From Myxococcus virescens (lineage in GTDB: Bacteria > Myxococcota > Myxococcia > Myxococcales > Myxococcaceae): 64,000 bases of DNA. The stretch is taken from NCBI RefSeq assembly GCF_900101905.1, contig NZ_FNAJ01000001.1, forward strand, positions 1,054,001 through 1,118,000. Reading direction: 5' to 3'. Under the pieces are notes generated by a model that was not told the origin of the DNA, made no database searches, and saw only the letters and a program-made list of their open reading frames with translations. Positions 54,003-62,803 of the stretch are shown in pieces. How positions within the stretch are numbered: position 1 is the first letter of the stretch; each line of letters starts with the position of its first letter. A program made the position numbers and the translations under genes.

Positions 54003-55307
54003 TCACGCGGGCAGGTCCGTCACTTCCAGGAAGACCGCGCGGAAGTCCCCCCGCGCGCCGATGAGCCTCAGGTTCTGCGCCAGCCCGCCGGTGGAGCGGA
54101 AGAACATCATCGCCTCCGGTGGCGGCCTGATTTTCAGGAAGCGCGGCGCGTTGCGCGAGAAGTGGTGGCGCATGTCGCGGTTGATTTCGCAGACCGCGTA
54201 GTCGTAGTCCGGCAGGCGCATGGGCCGCCCGGCGATGCGCAGCACCTCGGTGATGAGGTCCTCGGCCTCCTCGTCCGGAAGCTCCACGGTGAAGCCCACC
54301 TCCCGGCTCAGGCTCAGGATGTCCAACGGCTCCAGGCGCATCGTCTGCCGGAGCATGCGCTGGTTGACGTCCACGAAGCGCGGGGAGAAGCGCTTGATGG
54401 AGCCGAAGTCCAGCAAGCCCAGCCGCCCGTCCGGCATCACCATGAAGTTGCCCGGGTGCGGGTCCGCGTGGATTTCGCCCGCGCCGAAGAAGGGCCCGTA
54501 GGTGGCGAGGATGAGCTGGCGCGCCACGCGGAAGCGCTCATCGTTGGAGGGATTCGTGGGCAGCCAGTCCTTGAGGGTGAGCCCCTCCAGCAGCTCCAGC
54601 GTCAGCACCCGCTTCGCGCTGTGGCTGGAGATGACGGCGGGCACACACAGCTCCGGCAGCTTCGCCACGCTGCGCGCGAAGCCCTCGGCCAGCTCGGCCT
54701 CGCGGCGGTAGTCCAACTCCAGGAGCATCTCGTCGCGGAACTCCTGGAAGTAGGCGCCTGCATCGGACACGCGCAGCACCGTCGACGCCGTCTTCGCCAC
54801 GATGCCCAGGTTCGCCATGTCGTTGGCCAGGGACACGTCGATGCCGGGGTATTGCACCTTCACCGCCACCGCCCGGCCGTCCTCCAGCACCGCGCGGTGC
54901 ACCTGCCCCAGCGACGCGGCCGCCAACGGCTCCTCGCTGAACTCGCGGAAGAGCGACTCCGGCGGCGCGCCCAGCTCCGCCTCGACCACGCGCGACACCT
55001 GCGCGTAGGACATGGAGGGCGCCTGATTCTGCAGCCGGGCCAGCACCTGCCGCACCTCGGGGGTGAGCAGGTCCGGGTCCATGGAGATGGCCTGCCCCAT
55101 CTTCATGGCGGCCCCCTTGAGCTCGCCCAGGGTGGAGACCAGCTTCTCCGCGGCCTCCTTGCTGAGCAGGTCGGGCGTGCTCCCGGACAGGCGCTTCGCG
55201 CCGCTCTTGAGCACATCCGTGCCCACCTGCACGGAGAGGCCTGCCAGCTTGCGCAGGCGGTTGAAGCGGCCCTGGGGAGGAAGCTTGTCGTCGGGGTCGG
55301 AGGCCAT
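54003..55307 (-). CDS. ABC1/UbiB-family atypical kinase
   Basis: 434 residues. [13 protein letters not shown] carries the KxGQ motif, [11 protein letters not shown] is the Ala-rich nucleotide loop, VAVKVQYPG holds the Lys, and [10 protein letters not shown] and [10 protein letters not shown] are catalytic-loop and metal motifs. These are all signatures of UbiB/ADCK proteins, which support ubiquinone or other lipid metabolism and have ATPase activity. The chain has no strong C-terminal membrane helix, unlike E. coli UbiB. It lies downstream of the pseudokinase gene on the same strand, 76 bp apart, so co-transcription is possible. Confidence 0.88.
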   Translation of the reverse strand: MASDPDDKLPPQGRFNRLRKLAGLSVQVGTDVLKSGAKRLSGSTPDLLSKEAAEKLVSTLGELKGAAMKMGQAISMDPDLLTPEVRQVLARLQNQAPSMSYAQVSRVVEAELGAPPESLFREFSEEPLAAASLGQVHRAVLEDGRAVAVKVQYPGIDVSLANDMANLGIVAKTASTVLRVSDAGAYFQEFRDEMLLELDYRREAELAEGFARSVAKLPELCVPAVISSHSAKRVLTLELLEGLTLKDWLPTNPSNDERFRVARQLILATYGPFFGAGEIHADPHPGNFMVMPDGRLGLLDFGSIKRFSPRFVDVNQRMLRQTMRLEPLDILSLSREVGFTVELPDEEAEDLITEVLRIAGRPMRLPDYDYAVCEINRDMRHHFSRNAPRFLKIRPPPEAMMFFRSTGGLAQNLRLIGARGDFRAVFLEVTDLPA

Positions 55308-55383
55308 GGGAACTGAAGTGGATTAACGAGGAGGGCCCCGCCAGACGCAAGGCATGACGCCCCGCCGAGACAGCCAGGCCGCC

Positions 55384-56430
55384 CTACCTGGAGGCGGGCG
55401 CGGCCCCCGGTGGCCCCCGGAGCGTGTACCAACTGGGAAGCCGCTCCAGCTCCAGGGCCTCTGGATGCGCCACGCCGCCGTCGAGCGCCACCGACGCCTG
55501 CAAGGCCGCGCGCAGCTCGGCCGCACTGGCATAACGGTCCCCCGGGCGACGCGCCATGGCCTTGAGCAGCACGCGTGACAGCGCCGACGGGATGCCCGCC
55601 GGCAGCGGTGGCAGCTCCCGAGCGTGGCCATGAAGCGTCTCCTCCGCCGCGTGCCCGCGCGAGGACAGCCGGCCCGAGACAAGCAGCGCGCCCAGCACGC
55701 CCACGGCGAAGAGGTCCGCGGCCACCGGCAGGTCGGCGGCGCCGTCGGAGGGAGGGAGCAACCCGGCGATGCCGAAGTCCAGCAGCTTCACGTGCTGGCG
55801 GCCATTCGCGTCAGGGATGAGGAAGATGCTGGTGGGATTGAGGCTGCCGTGGGCGATGCCGTGCGCATGCGCGGCGTCCAGCGCGTCACACACCTGGGTG
55901 AGCAGGTCCACCACCAGCGCGGACGCCAGCGGCCTGTTCGCGAAGGCGGCCAGGCTCTGTCCCTCCAGGTACTCCCGGACGAGGTAGGGACGCCCGTCGC
56001 GAATGCCCAGGTCGTAGAGCGAGACGATGTGCGCGTGCTGGATGAGCGTCAGCGTGCGCGCCGCCTGAAGGAACCGAGCGACCTGCGCCGGGTCCTGCGT
56101 CGCCTGCGTGTGAAGCACCTGGATGGCCACGCGCTTCTGGATGAGCGCGTGCTCCGCGAGCAGAACGACGCCCAGGCTCCCCCGGCCCAGCTCGCGCAGC
56201 AGCCGGAAGTGACCCACCTGCTGTCCCACCAGCGAGGCCGCCGAGGACGGGAGCGGGGCCTCCCTCGCGGGCGGCACCAGGAAGGATGGCGGACACCCCA
56301 TGGACACACGACGCGCGCCCGCCCGGGCCGGACACTCGCAGGCCACCCCGTGCGCGGGGACACAGCCACACGGGGACCGGAAGGTCTGGGTGAACACGGG
56401 AACGGAGGTGGTGACGTCCGACCGGGACAT
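55384..56430 (-). CDS. Ser/Thr pseudokinase with Cys-rich N-terminus
   Basis: 348 residues. An N-terminal CGC...CEC cluster (C21, C23, C31, C33) could bind zinc. The kinase-like domain (72-315) keeps the Gly loop GRGSLGVV and DFG (218-220), but the catalytic Lys is Gln104 (VAIQ), the C-helix Glu is Ala, HRDLKPEN reads HGSLNPTS (194-201), and the activation segment up to APE is missing. This is a pseudokinase, probably a scaffold or sensor. ATG 56430 is chosen to include the Cys cluster; an in-frame ATG at 56301 would drop it. No clear ribosome site fits either. Confidence 0.82.
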   Translation of the reverse strand: MSRSDVTTSVPVFTQTFRSPCGCVPAHGVACECPARAGARRVSMGCPPSFLVPPAREAPLPSSAASLVGQQVGHFRLLRELGRGSLGVVLLAEHALIQKRVAIQVLHTQATQDPAQVARFLQAARTLTLIQHAHIVSLYDLGIRDGRPYLVREYLEGQSLAAFANRPLASALVVDLLTQVCDALDAAHAHGIAHGSLNPTSIFLIPDANGRQHVKLLDFGIAGLLPPSDGAADLPVAADLFAVGVLGALLVSGRLSSRGHAAEETLHGHARELPPLPAGIPSALSRVLLKAMARRPGDRYASAAELRAALQASVALDGGVAHPEALELERLPSWYTLRGPPGAAPASR

Positions 56431-56600
56431 GATGCCAACGTCCTTCGCGCGACAGGCGCCCCGCTCCGGCCAGCAGCCAGTGGGCCCACGCACGAGCCAG
56501 CGCGAAATGGGTTTCGGAAGAGGTGACAGCGCCCGTTCGGAACGCGCGTCCTGGCGCTCCGATGTCCCCCTCCTTGAGCTGAAACCCTAACGCCGTCACG

Positions 56601-56641
56601 GCGCGTTTCGCGACGCACTTCGGAGCGTGCGTCGAACGCGC
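56601..56641. other. Large inverted repeat upstream of the pseudokinase gene
   Basis: GCGCGTT and CGACGCAC (56601-56607, 56611-56618) pair with GTGCGTCG and AACGCGC (56627-56641) to give a 15-bp stem with a 3-base bulge and an 8-base loop. A third, related GCACGCAC lies about 40 bp further right and could pair with the GTGCGT arm instead. It is about 170 bp before the pseudokinase ATG. It could be an operator or an RNA fold. Confidence 0.4.
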
Positions 56642-56772
56642 AACGACCGCTCTGTTGGGCGGAGCACGCACGCCTCGCGGGACCTCCAGGGTGGACGTCG
56701 CGCCACCGTCTGGAGCCTCGGCAAGTGTGCTGCGCTCAACGCGCGTCCGCGCCCGTGAGCCGAGCGCGGCGG

Positions 56773-56805
56773 ACCTCCCCGCCCGTTTGTTGCGGACGGG
56801 GAGGT
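56773..56805 (-). terminator. Terminator-like hairpin after the repeat lipoprotein gene
   Basis: ACCTCCCCG (56773-56781) and CGGGGAGGT (56797-56805) are perfect complements, 13 bp past the lipoprotein stop on the minus strand, with a partly paired loop. There is no T tract. Confidence 0.6.
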
Positions 56806-56818
56806 GCGTTCATCCACG

Positions 56819-57373
56819 TCAGCCGATGACGGGATCGCAGGTGTTGTCCTCGCCGCACATCAGCCCCAGGCAGCAGTCGGCGGCCTCACCACAGGCCTCG
56901 CCAATGGGGGCGCACACCGGAGCACCCGCGTCCGGCTCCTCGCCGCCCGTGCCCGCGTCCGGCTCCTCGCCATTGCCGGCATCCGGCTCCTCGCCACTGC
57001 CGGCATCCGGCTCCTCGCCACTGCCGGCATCCGGCTCCTCGCCGCCGCCTTCGCAGGGGCCCAGCGTGTCTCCATGCCGCTCATGTGCCGGCCAGGCCGA
57101 CGTGGACACCGAGATGGTGTGCGCGTTGGCGGGGTTGCCCGGGGGAATGTGGCAGATGGTGACCTTGCCCGGCGTGGCGTCATCGTCCCCGGGGTACGTC
57201 GGCTCGCCGCCGAAGCCAGGGCCTCCTTCGCCGGCCTTGCCGCCCAGCCCGCCGCTCTGAGGGGTCTGCGTGTCCGGCTCACCGTCCGACGGTGAACCGC
57301 CACAACCGCCCGCGAGCAGTGAGCACAGGGCCATCGCCACCGCGGACGAGAAAACAGGTTTGAGGCTTCGCAT
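56819..57373 (-). CDS. Repeat-bearing, Cys-rich surface lipoprotein
   Basis: 184 residues from ATG 57373, seven bases after GGAG. A lipobox (LLAGGC, near Cys24) anchors it. Gly/Pro linkers lead to TICHIPPGNPANAHTISVST (about 69-88), a Cys-His motif seen in many exported bacterial proteins. Then come tandem GEEPDAGS-type repeats (about 108-150) and a compact C-terminal knot APVCAPIGEACGEAADCC plus two more Cys. Such layouts suggest a surface or matrix protein. It is monocistronic, between a 260-bp gap (57374-57633, nothing recognised) and a hairpin terminator. Confidence 0.75.
   Translation of the reverse strand: MRSLKPVFSSAVAMALCSLLAGGCGGSPSDGEPDTQTPQSGGLGGKAGEGGPGFGGEPTYPGDDDATPGKVTICHIPPGNPANAHTISVSTSAWPAHERHGDTLGPCEGGGEEPDAGSGEEPDAGSGEEPDAGNGEEPDAGTGGEEPDAGAPVCAPIGEACGEAADCCLGLMCGEDNTCDPVIG
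56931..57043 (-). repeat. Tandem 24-bp coding repeats (GEEPDAGS units)
   Basis: About four to five copies of a 24-bp unit, each encoding Gly-Glu-Glu-Pro-Asp-Ala-Gly plus Ser, Asn or Thr, lie inside the lipoprotein gene. The copies are nearly identical at the DNA level, so copy number could change by slippage without breaking the frame. Confidence 0.8.
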
Positions 57374-57633
57374 CGGTATGCTCCAGGTACGGGTGTACGA
57401 TTGCTGCCACCCACGCCGGGCCTCATCCACGACGACCTCAGCCACCACCTTGCACATGTCGACACCAGTCCGCGGGCAGGGGCGCGGCTTCTGGAGTCAC
57501 AAGCGCGGTTCGTCCAGGACTCGGCCCCCCGCGGATACAGCAACCACGGAGATTAGACTCGCCCACGACCCCATCGGCCACGCGTTTGCGCACGCCCTCC
57601 CCGTGTTGACAGCACGACTGAAAACGTCCTGAA

Positions 57634-58437
57634 TCAGCTCACGCTTTCAGCGCTGTATCGCGCGATGAGTCCCGTGCGCACGGCCTGTCGGTGTACCCAC
57701 GTGAAGAAGGCACACGCGAGCAGGATTTCCACCACGGCGAGACCAGCCCCCCACAGCAGCGTGGACACCTGGAACGCGCCCCCCGCCGCGAGCGTGCGCA
57801 TACCCTCGAACACATACGAGGGTGGTAGCAGATGGGACACCGCCTGCATCCACGCGGGCAGCGTGGACAGCGGGTAGAACACGCCGGCGAAGGGCGACAG
57901 CAGCGCGGGGATGGGCCAGACGAACCACTCCGACGCCGGGCCCAGGCGCAGCACCAGCGCGCAGCCGAAGATGCCCAGCGCGATGCCGAACAGGAACAGC
58001 ACCAGCAGGAAGGGCACGAAGAGCACGCCGTACGCGGCGAAGGACAGGCCGAAGACGGTGCTGGCCAGCACCAGCATCACCAACAAGCCCAGGGTGCTGG
58101 TGGCGATGCTGGAGAGCACCAGCCCACCCAGGTATTCGGAGATGGTGAGCGGGGACGCGAACATGTTGAGGAAGTTGCGCGACCACACGTCCTCGAAGAA
58201 CACCATCGTCACGCCCTGCATGACGCGGATGAAGAAGTCCCACAGCAGGACGGCGCCCAGGAGCACCGGGACGAAGTTGTATTCCTGAGAGGTGACGGTG
58301 TTGAGGTAGCGGCTCATGAAGCCCCACAGCACCATGTCGATGGCCACCCACGCGAAGAGTGGCAGGAAGCGCGCGAGGCTCCCTCGCAGGAGGTAGTAGT
58401 GGCGAAGCGCGACGGCGGCGGCCCGGTGCAGGTGCAT
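57634..58437 (-). CDS. ABC-2 type transporter permease
   Basis: 267 residues with six hydrophobic helices (FLPLFAWVAIDMVLWGF; FVPVLLGAVLLWDFFIRVMQG; SIATSTLGLLVMLVLAST; GVLFVPFLLVLFLFGIALGIFGCALVL; WPIPALLSPFAGVFYPL; LLWGAGLAVVEILLACAFF). The ABC-2 family core is visible. ATG 58437 lies two bases after the ATPase gene's TGA, so the two form one transporter. It should export a drug, lipid or polysaccharide; the cargo is unknown. Confidence 0.85.
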   Translation of the reverse strand: MHLHRAAAVALRHYYLLRGSLARFLPLFAWVAIDMVLWGFMSRYLNTVTSQEYNFVPVLLGAVLLWDFFIRVMQGVTMVFFEDVWSRNFLNMFASPLTISEYLGGLVLSSIATSTLGLLVMLVLASTVFGLSFAAYGVLFVPFLLVLFLFGIALGIFGCALVLRLGPASEWFVWPIPALLSPFAGVFYPLSTLPAWMQAVSHLLPPSYVFEGMRTLAAGGAFQVSTLLWGAGLAVVEILLACAFFTWVHRQAVRTGLIARYSAESVS

Positions 58438-58439
58438 GG

Positions 58440-59216
58440 TCAGCTCCGCTCCAGCGCGAGCGGCTCGCGCGCCACGGCGATGAAGAGCTCTTCCAGCGAG
58501 GCCTGGCCGTGCTCGCCGGGCAGCGTCCTCGGGTTTCCTTCCAGGAGCACCCGGCCGCGCGCCAGGAACAGCACCCGGTCGCAGACCTCCTCCACCTCGT
58601 ACATGTTGTGGGACGTCCACAGCACGCCGCCGGTGTCCCGCGCGGCGAACTCGCGAATCCGGGCGCGGATGTCCCGGGCCGTCGCGGGGTCCAGCGACGC
58701 GGTGGGCTCGTCCAGGAGCAGCAGGTGCGGACGGTTGAGCATCGCCTTCGCCAGCGCCACGCGGGTCTGCTCTCCGGAGGACAGCACGCCGCACTTCACG
58801 TCGCGGTACTTCACCAGGTCGAACTGCTCCAGCAACTCCGCGATGCGCGCCCCCAGGGACTTCACCCCGTAGATGAGGCCGAAGACGCGCAGGTTCTGGT
58901 ACACGGAGAGGTTGCCCGGCAGCGGCGAGTAGACGGCGGCGAAGTTCGTCAGCGCCAGCGCGGCGGAGCGCTGCGCCGCCAGGTCCAGGTCCTGGATGTG
59001 GATGGTGCCGGACGTGGGCTGCAGCACGCCGAGCACCATGTTGATGGTGGTCGTCTTCCCCGCGCCGTTGGGGCCCAGCAGCCCGACAATCTCTCCGCGT
59101 CCCACCTCGAAGGAGACACCCTCCACCGCGGCCTTGCCGCCGTACTCCTTCCGCAGCTTCGCCACCGACAACACCTTGGGCACGTCCGCCCTTCCCACGG
59201 TCACCATGGCGCGCAT
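58440..59216 (-). CDS. ABC-2 transporter ATP-binding protein
   Basis: 258 residues. Walker A GPNGAGKTTT, Q-loop region NFAAVYSPLPGNLS, signature LSSGEQTR (a Ser-Ser-Gly-Glu variant) and Walker B LLLLDEPTASLDP are present. It pairs with the permease at 57634-58437. The start overlaps the histidine kinase's last codons by 16 bp; ATG 59216 is used, but ATG 59207 is possible. This overlap ties an exporter to the kinase in one transcript. Confidence 0.88.
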   Translation of the reverse strand: MRAMVTVGRADVPKVLSVAKLRKEYGGKAAVEGVSFEVGRGEIVGLLGPNGAGKTTTINMVLGVLQPTSGTIHIQDLDLAAQRSAALALTNFAAVYSPLPGNLSVYQNLRVFGLIYGVKSLGARIAELLEQFDLVKYRDVKCGVLSSGEQTRVALAKAMLNRPHLLLLDEPTASLDPATARDIRARIREFAARDTGGVLWTSHNMYEVEEVCDRVLFLARGRVLLEGNPRTLPGEHGQASLEELFIAVAREPLALERS

Positions 59217-61708
59217 TGTGCCGTGGACCGGGGCAGGCGCACGGTGAAGATGGAACCCAGCCCGGGCCGGCTCTCCACCTCGATGCGTCCACCCATGGCG
59301 TCCACGATCTGCCGGCTGATGTAGAGCCCCAGTCCCAGGCCGCCATAGTGCCGGTCGGACACCGCGCGCTCGAAGCGGCCGAACAGGCGCGGCAGGTCCT
59401 CCGCGGCGATGCCGATGCCCTCGTCACGCACCGACACCCGCACCATCTCCTCGCCCTCGAAGGCCGCCTCCACCAGGACAGGCCGGCCCGCGCCGTACTT
59501 GGCCGCGTTGGTGAGCAGGTTCACCAGCACCTGGTCCAGCCGCAGCGAATCCCACTTCCCCGGCAGCGGACCCGGCACCTCCACCCGCACCGGACACCCC
59601 GCCAGGGAGAACACCTCCTCCATGCGGTCCACCGCGTCGCGCACCGCCTGGCCCAGGTCCACGTCGGACGGCTCCAGCTTCAGCCGCCCCAGCGAAATCC
59701 GGCTGACGTCCAGCAGGCTGTCCACCAGCGCGCTCAGCCGCTGCACCTGCCGCACGGCCGTGGCCAGCCGGGGCCGCACCTTGTCCCCCACGTCTCCGAG
59801 GGCGGCGCGGTCGATGAGGCCGTGCTGGAGCTTCAGGCTGGTGAGCGGCGTCTTCAGCTCATGGCTGGCCACGGAGAGGAACTCGTCGCGCAGACGCACC
59901 GCGGCCTGCGCGTCCCGGTACAGCGACGCGTTCTCCAGCGCCACCGCCACGCGCCGCGCCAGCTCCTCCGCCATGGCCACGTCGGCGGTGACCAGCCGGC
60001 GGCAGGGGGCCGCGGTGCCCAGCGTGATGACGCCCAGCGTGCGCCCCCGCGTGCGCACCGCCACCGCGAGCAGCGAGTGTGGATTCAGCGCCTCCAGGAG
60101 CGCGCGGTGCTCGGGCCCCTGGCACATGCGCTCGCGCAGCTCCGGCCCCACCTCGGGCAGGAAGCGCGTCTCCCCCGACAGGAAGCACTCGCGCGCCGGA
60201 TGCAGCGTGCCGTCCACCCAGGGAAGGGACAGCGAGGCCAGCACCGCCCCGTCCCGCTCCGGCTCCCGGTGGGACGCGGCCACGCCGCGCGGCACGCCGT
60301 CCGCTCCCATCAGCTCCACCAGGCAGTACGTGGCCACGTTGCGCGCGGCCACTCGCGCCAGGTGCTCCAGCGTCCACTCCACGTCGTCCAGGTGCTCGGC
60401 CAGCGCGCGGCTCGCCTCCAGCAGGAAGAAGAGCCGCTCCTCGGCCTCCTTGCCCGCCTCCAGCGCCAGGTGCAGCTTGCCGCCGCGCTCACGCAGCGCC
60501 TCGTACAGCGCCGCGCGCTCCAGCGCCTGCGCGCACTGCTGCGCCAGCGAGGACAGGAAGCCGCGCTCCTCCGCGAGGAATGCCTGCGGCCCGTCCCACG
60601 CGAACAGCAGGAAGCCCCGGATGCGGTGCTCCACCTTCAAGGGCAGCACCGCCCAGGCCCCGGTCCCCACGCCCTGGACGAAGTCCCCTGTCCACTCGGG
60701 CACGGCGCGCGGCACCGCCGCGGGGTTGGAGAACCACTGGGGCTCCAGCTGCTCCAGCGCCCGGTCCACGCCGGGCACCTGGTCCGCCCACAGCCCGCGC
60801 AGGGTATCCAGCACCGCCGGCGCGTAGCCGAAGGAGCCCAGCACGTGCAGCCGGCCATCCTCCAGCATGCCGAGCACCGCGCCGCGCGCCGGGCCCGCGG
60901 GCCGCAGCTCCTCGCGCATCAGCGCTTCGGCCACATCCTCGGCGGTGGCCGCGCGGGACAGGGCCGCGGTGACGGCCTGGAGGCGCTCGGTGCGCTGCTG
61001 CGCGCCGCGCGCCTCCGCGTACAGCAGCGCGTTGTCCAGGGACAGGCCGGCGCGCCGGGCCAGCTCCAACGCCAGCTCCAGGTCGGACGCGCCGGGCCCC
61101 TCGTCCGAGTCGCCCCGGACCAGCGACAGCGCGCCGAGCACGCGGCCTCGCGCCAGCAGCGGCACGATGAGGCCCGCCCGGATGCCCAGGCGCCGCGCCA
61201 CCTCCAGCTGCGCCTCCGTGAGCACCACGCCCGGCAGCAGCGCGTCCAGGACTTCAGGCAGGAGGGCGGCCTTGCCGGTGCGCAGGACCTCCGGGATACC
61301 GCCCTCGGCCGCCAGGTCCAGGGGCTGGAGGCGTGCCAGCTCGTGCACCAGCGGCACCTGCTCCGCCAGGCGGTGCGCCGCGGCCACCCGCTCCACCCGC
61401 CCGTCCGCCGTGAGCACGTCCACCGCGCACCAGTCCGCCAGCAGCGGCACGGCCAGCTCCGCGAGCCGCTGGAGCACCGTGCCCGAATCCAGGGACGACG
61501 ACAGCAGCTCGCCCGCGCTGGCCAGGAACGCGAGGCGCTCCTCCGCGTCGTCACTGCCGCGCAAGCGGACGGCCTTCCCGGCCCCACCCACCTGGGACTC
61601 CAGCCCTCGCGGCGGACACACCCCGTCCGATTCCGTGGAGACGGACCGCTCGGGTTCGCGCTCGTCCACGGACGCGGGCCGCGAGGATGAAGAAGGGCGG
61701 CGCGACAT
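59201..61708 (-). CDS. Triple-GAF sensor histidine kinase
   Basis: 835 residues. A Ser/Arg-rich start is followed by three GAF-like domains (about 60-225, 235-395 and 415-590), a HisKA with ASHELKTPLTS (phospho-His near 615) and a HATPase (LLTNAAKYG, DEGIGI, GGLGLGLYISRQIV). There is no membrane helix, so it senses in the cytoplasm. Its stop overlaps the ABC ATPase gene, and it follows the two tiny membrane-protein genes by about 100 bp. The ABC exporter is the likely output-linked partner. Confidence 0.9.
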   Translation of the reverse strand: MSRRPSSSSRPASVDEREPERSVSTESDGVCPPRGLESQVGGAGKAVRLRGSDDAEERLAFLASAGELLSSSLDSGTVLQRLAELAVPLLADWCAVDVLTADGRVERVAAAHRLAEQVPLVHELARLQPLDLAAEGGIPEVLRTGKAALLPEVLDALLPGVVLTEAQLEVARRLGIRAGLIVPLLARGRVLGALSLVRGDSDEGPGASDLELALELARRAGLSLDNALLYAEARGAQQRTERLQAVTAALSRAATAEDVAEALMREELRPAGPARGAVLGMLEDGRLHVLGSFGYAPAVLDTLRGLWADQVPGVDRALEQLEPQWFSNPAAVPRAVPEWTGDFVQGVGTGAWAVLPLKVEHRIRGFLLFAWDGPQAFLAEERGFLSSLAQQCAQALERAALYEALRERGGKLHLALEAGKEAEERLFFLLEASRALAEHLDDVEWTLEHLARVAARNVATYCLVELMGADGVPRGVAASHREPERDGAVLASLSLPWVDGTLHPARECFLSGETRFLPEVGPELRERMCQGPEHRALLEALNPHSLLAVAVRTRGRTLGVITLGTAAPCRRLVTADVAMAEELARRVAVALENASLYRDAQAAVRLRDEFLSVASHELKTPLTSLKLQHGLIDRAALGDVGDKVRPRLATAVRQVQRLSALVDSLLDVSRISLGRLKLEPSDVDLGQAVRDAVDRMEEVFSLAGCPVRVEVPGPLPGKWDSLRLDQVLVNLLTNAAKYGAGRPVLVEAAFEGEEMVRVSVRDEGIGIAAEDLPRLFGRFERAVSDRHYGGLGLGLYISRQIVDAMGGRIEVESRPGLGSIFTVRLPRSTAQCAPW

Positions 61709-61811
61709 GGGGTGTCGGAGATAATGACGCCCCTCCGCCTGCGACAACGGTGCCTGGCCGCAGGTACGAGGCAACTGTCAGCCAGATGACCTGCCAGACA
61801 ACGGCGCGGCC

Positions 61812-62087
61812 CTACCCGGGGCCGTGGCGGTTCGCGCGGTTCTTGTCCCAGATGGCGTAGAGGATGAGCAGGAAGGCGAAGAGCCGCACCACGTAGATGT
61901 AGTAGCGCCGCTCGTCATCCGCGTCCAGCAGCGCCGCCACCACCGAGTTGCCCGCCAGCATCGTGAAGGCCAGCGCGAAGAAGGCGAAGAGCCGGTCCTT
62001 CGACTGGACCCAGAAGCGCAGGAAGAACAGCGCGCTCGCCAGCCACGCCATCGCCACCGCACCGTTGAGCATGGGTTTGAGCATCAC
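61812..62087 (-). CDS. Small membrane protein, DUF5985-like (copy 1)
   Basis: 91 residues with three hydrophobic helices (AVAMAWLASALFFLRFW; RLFAFFALAFTMLAGNSVVAALL; YYIYVVRLFAFLLILYAIWD). The size and helix pattern match the next small protein, so the pair probably works together. It lies 6 bp after that gene's stop. The DUF5985 label is from memory of similar pairs; function unknown. Confidence 0.7.
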   Translation of the reverse strand: MMLKPMLNGAVAMAWLASALFFLRFWVQSKDRLFAFFALAFTMLAGNSVVAALLDADDERRYYIYVVRLFAFLLILYAIWDKNRANRHGPG

Positions 62088-62093
62088 GGCACC

Positions 62094-62354
62094 TCAGGAC
62101 GCGTCCCAGATGAGGCCATAGAGCAGGACAGAGGCACTGGACAACGTGGCGATGGCACGCGGCATGTACAGGTCGATGGTGGCGGGCAGCAGCACCAGGT
62201 CCACGAAGAGGAGCACGTTGCTGACCACCAGGCCCACGAAGCACAGCCCACTCCACAGGAGCAGCCGCATGCCCGTGCGCTTGTAGGCCCGGAGCAGCAG
62301 CACCGCGCACGCCACGCTCGTCAACGCACACAGGATGTAGACTGCTTCAGCCAT
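62094..62354 (-). CDS. Small membrane protein, DUF5985-like (copy 2)
   Basis: 86 residues with three helices (AVYILCALTSVACAVLLLRAY; LLLWSGLCFVGLVVSNVLLFVDLVLL; AIATLSSASVLLYGLIW). Its ATG overlaps the end of the winged-helix-like gene by 8 bp, and its stop is 6 bp from the next small membrane protein, so all three are co-translated. Confidence 0.7.
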   Translation of the reverse strand: MAEAVYILCALTSVACAVLLLRAYKRTGMRLLLWSGLCFVGLVVSNVLLFVDLVLLPATIDLYMPRAIATLSSASVLLYGLIWDAS

Positions 62355-62748
62355 GGCCGTCCTTGTCCTTCTTCAGGATGAATGCCTCGGCAAAGCCCCG
62401 CACCTTGTCCAGCGGCCTCGAGAAGATGAAGGAGATGACGCTGACGCGCTTCGCGCCGTACACCGCCGCCAGCTCCGTCACCGCCTGCACATCCTCCGAC
62501 GACTCAGGACTGTAGCGATACGACGGAGGTGAGGCACCATCGCTCACCAGCATGTGTCGGTTCGTCAGGTCCTCCAGCCTGGAGGCGGCGGAAGCATCTG
62601 TAATGCGCAGTTCCAGACTCACCGCCGATGCCGTCCACTCCCTGTCCGCGTGCGCACGAAGCAGGAGGAGCACCTCCAGCTTCTCCAGGGAGTCGATGTG
62701 CGTCGAGATGAAGCGCTGGACCCGCTGTGGGATTCCGGCGTCACTCAC
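62347..62748 (-). CDS. Winged-helix-like regulatory protein
   Basis: 133 residues from a GTG at 62748 with AAGGTGG seven bases before it. HIDSLEKLEVLLLLRAHADREWTASAVSLELRITDASAASRLEDLTNRHMLVSDGASPPSYRYSP reads like a winged helix. The C-terminus (ISFIFSRPLDKVRGFAEAFILKKDKDG) may be a short amphipathic or membrane-associated helix. It could sense or regulate the small membrane proteins coupled after it. The DNA-binding idea is inference. Confidence 0.62.
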   Translation of the reverse strand: MSDAGIPQRVQRFISTHIDSLEKLEVLLLLRAHADREWTASAVSLELRITDASAASRLEDLTNRHMLVSDGASPPSYRYSPESSEDVQAVTELAAVYGAKRVSVISFIFSRPLDKVRGFAEAFILKKDKDGHG

Positions 62749-62803
62749 ACGGCCACCTTGCCCATGTTATTTTGTGCGTCAACCATTTCTCGACCGGTGA
62801 TGT

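Larger units (their letters stand above)
56431..56818. other. 388-bp gap without a gene, holding two hairpins
   Basis: No convincing gene was found between the pseudokinase start and the lipoprotein stop; open frames here lack ribosome sites and sensible composition. The gap holds a large imperfect hairpin (56601-56641) and a terminator-like hairpin (56773-56805). The rest shows nothing recognisable. Confidence 0.6.

Noticed and set aside
56931..57043. CRISPR-like repeat array
   Set aside because: The 24-bp units are directly adjacent without spacers and keep a coding frame.
59216..61690. Long plus-strand open frame opposite the triple-GAF kinase
   Set aside because: His/Arg/Gln-rich shadow with no domain; the minus strand has GAF, HisKA and HATPase motifs.
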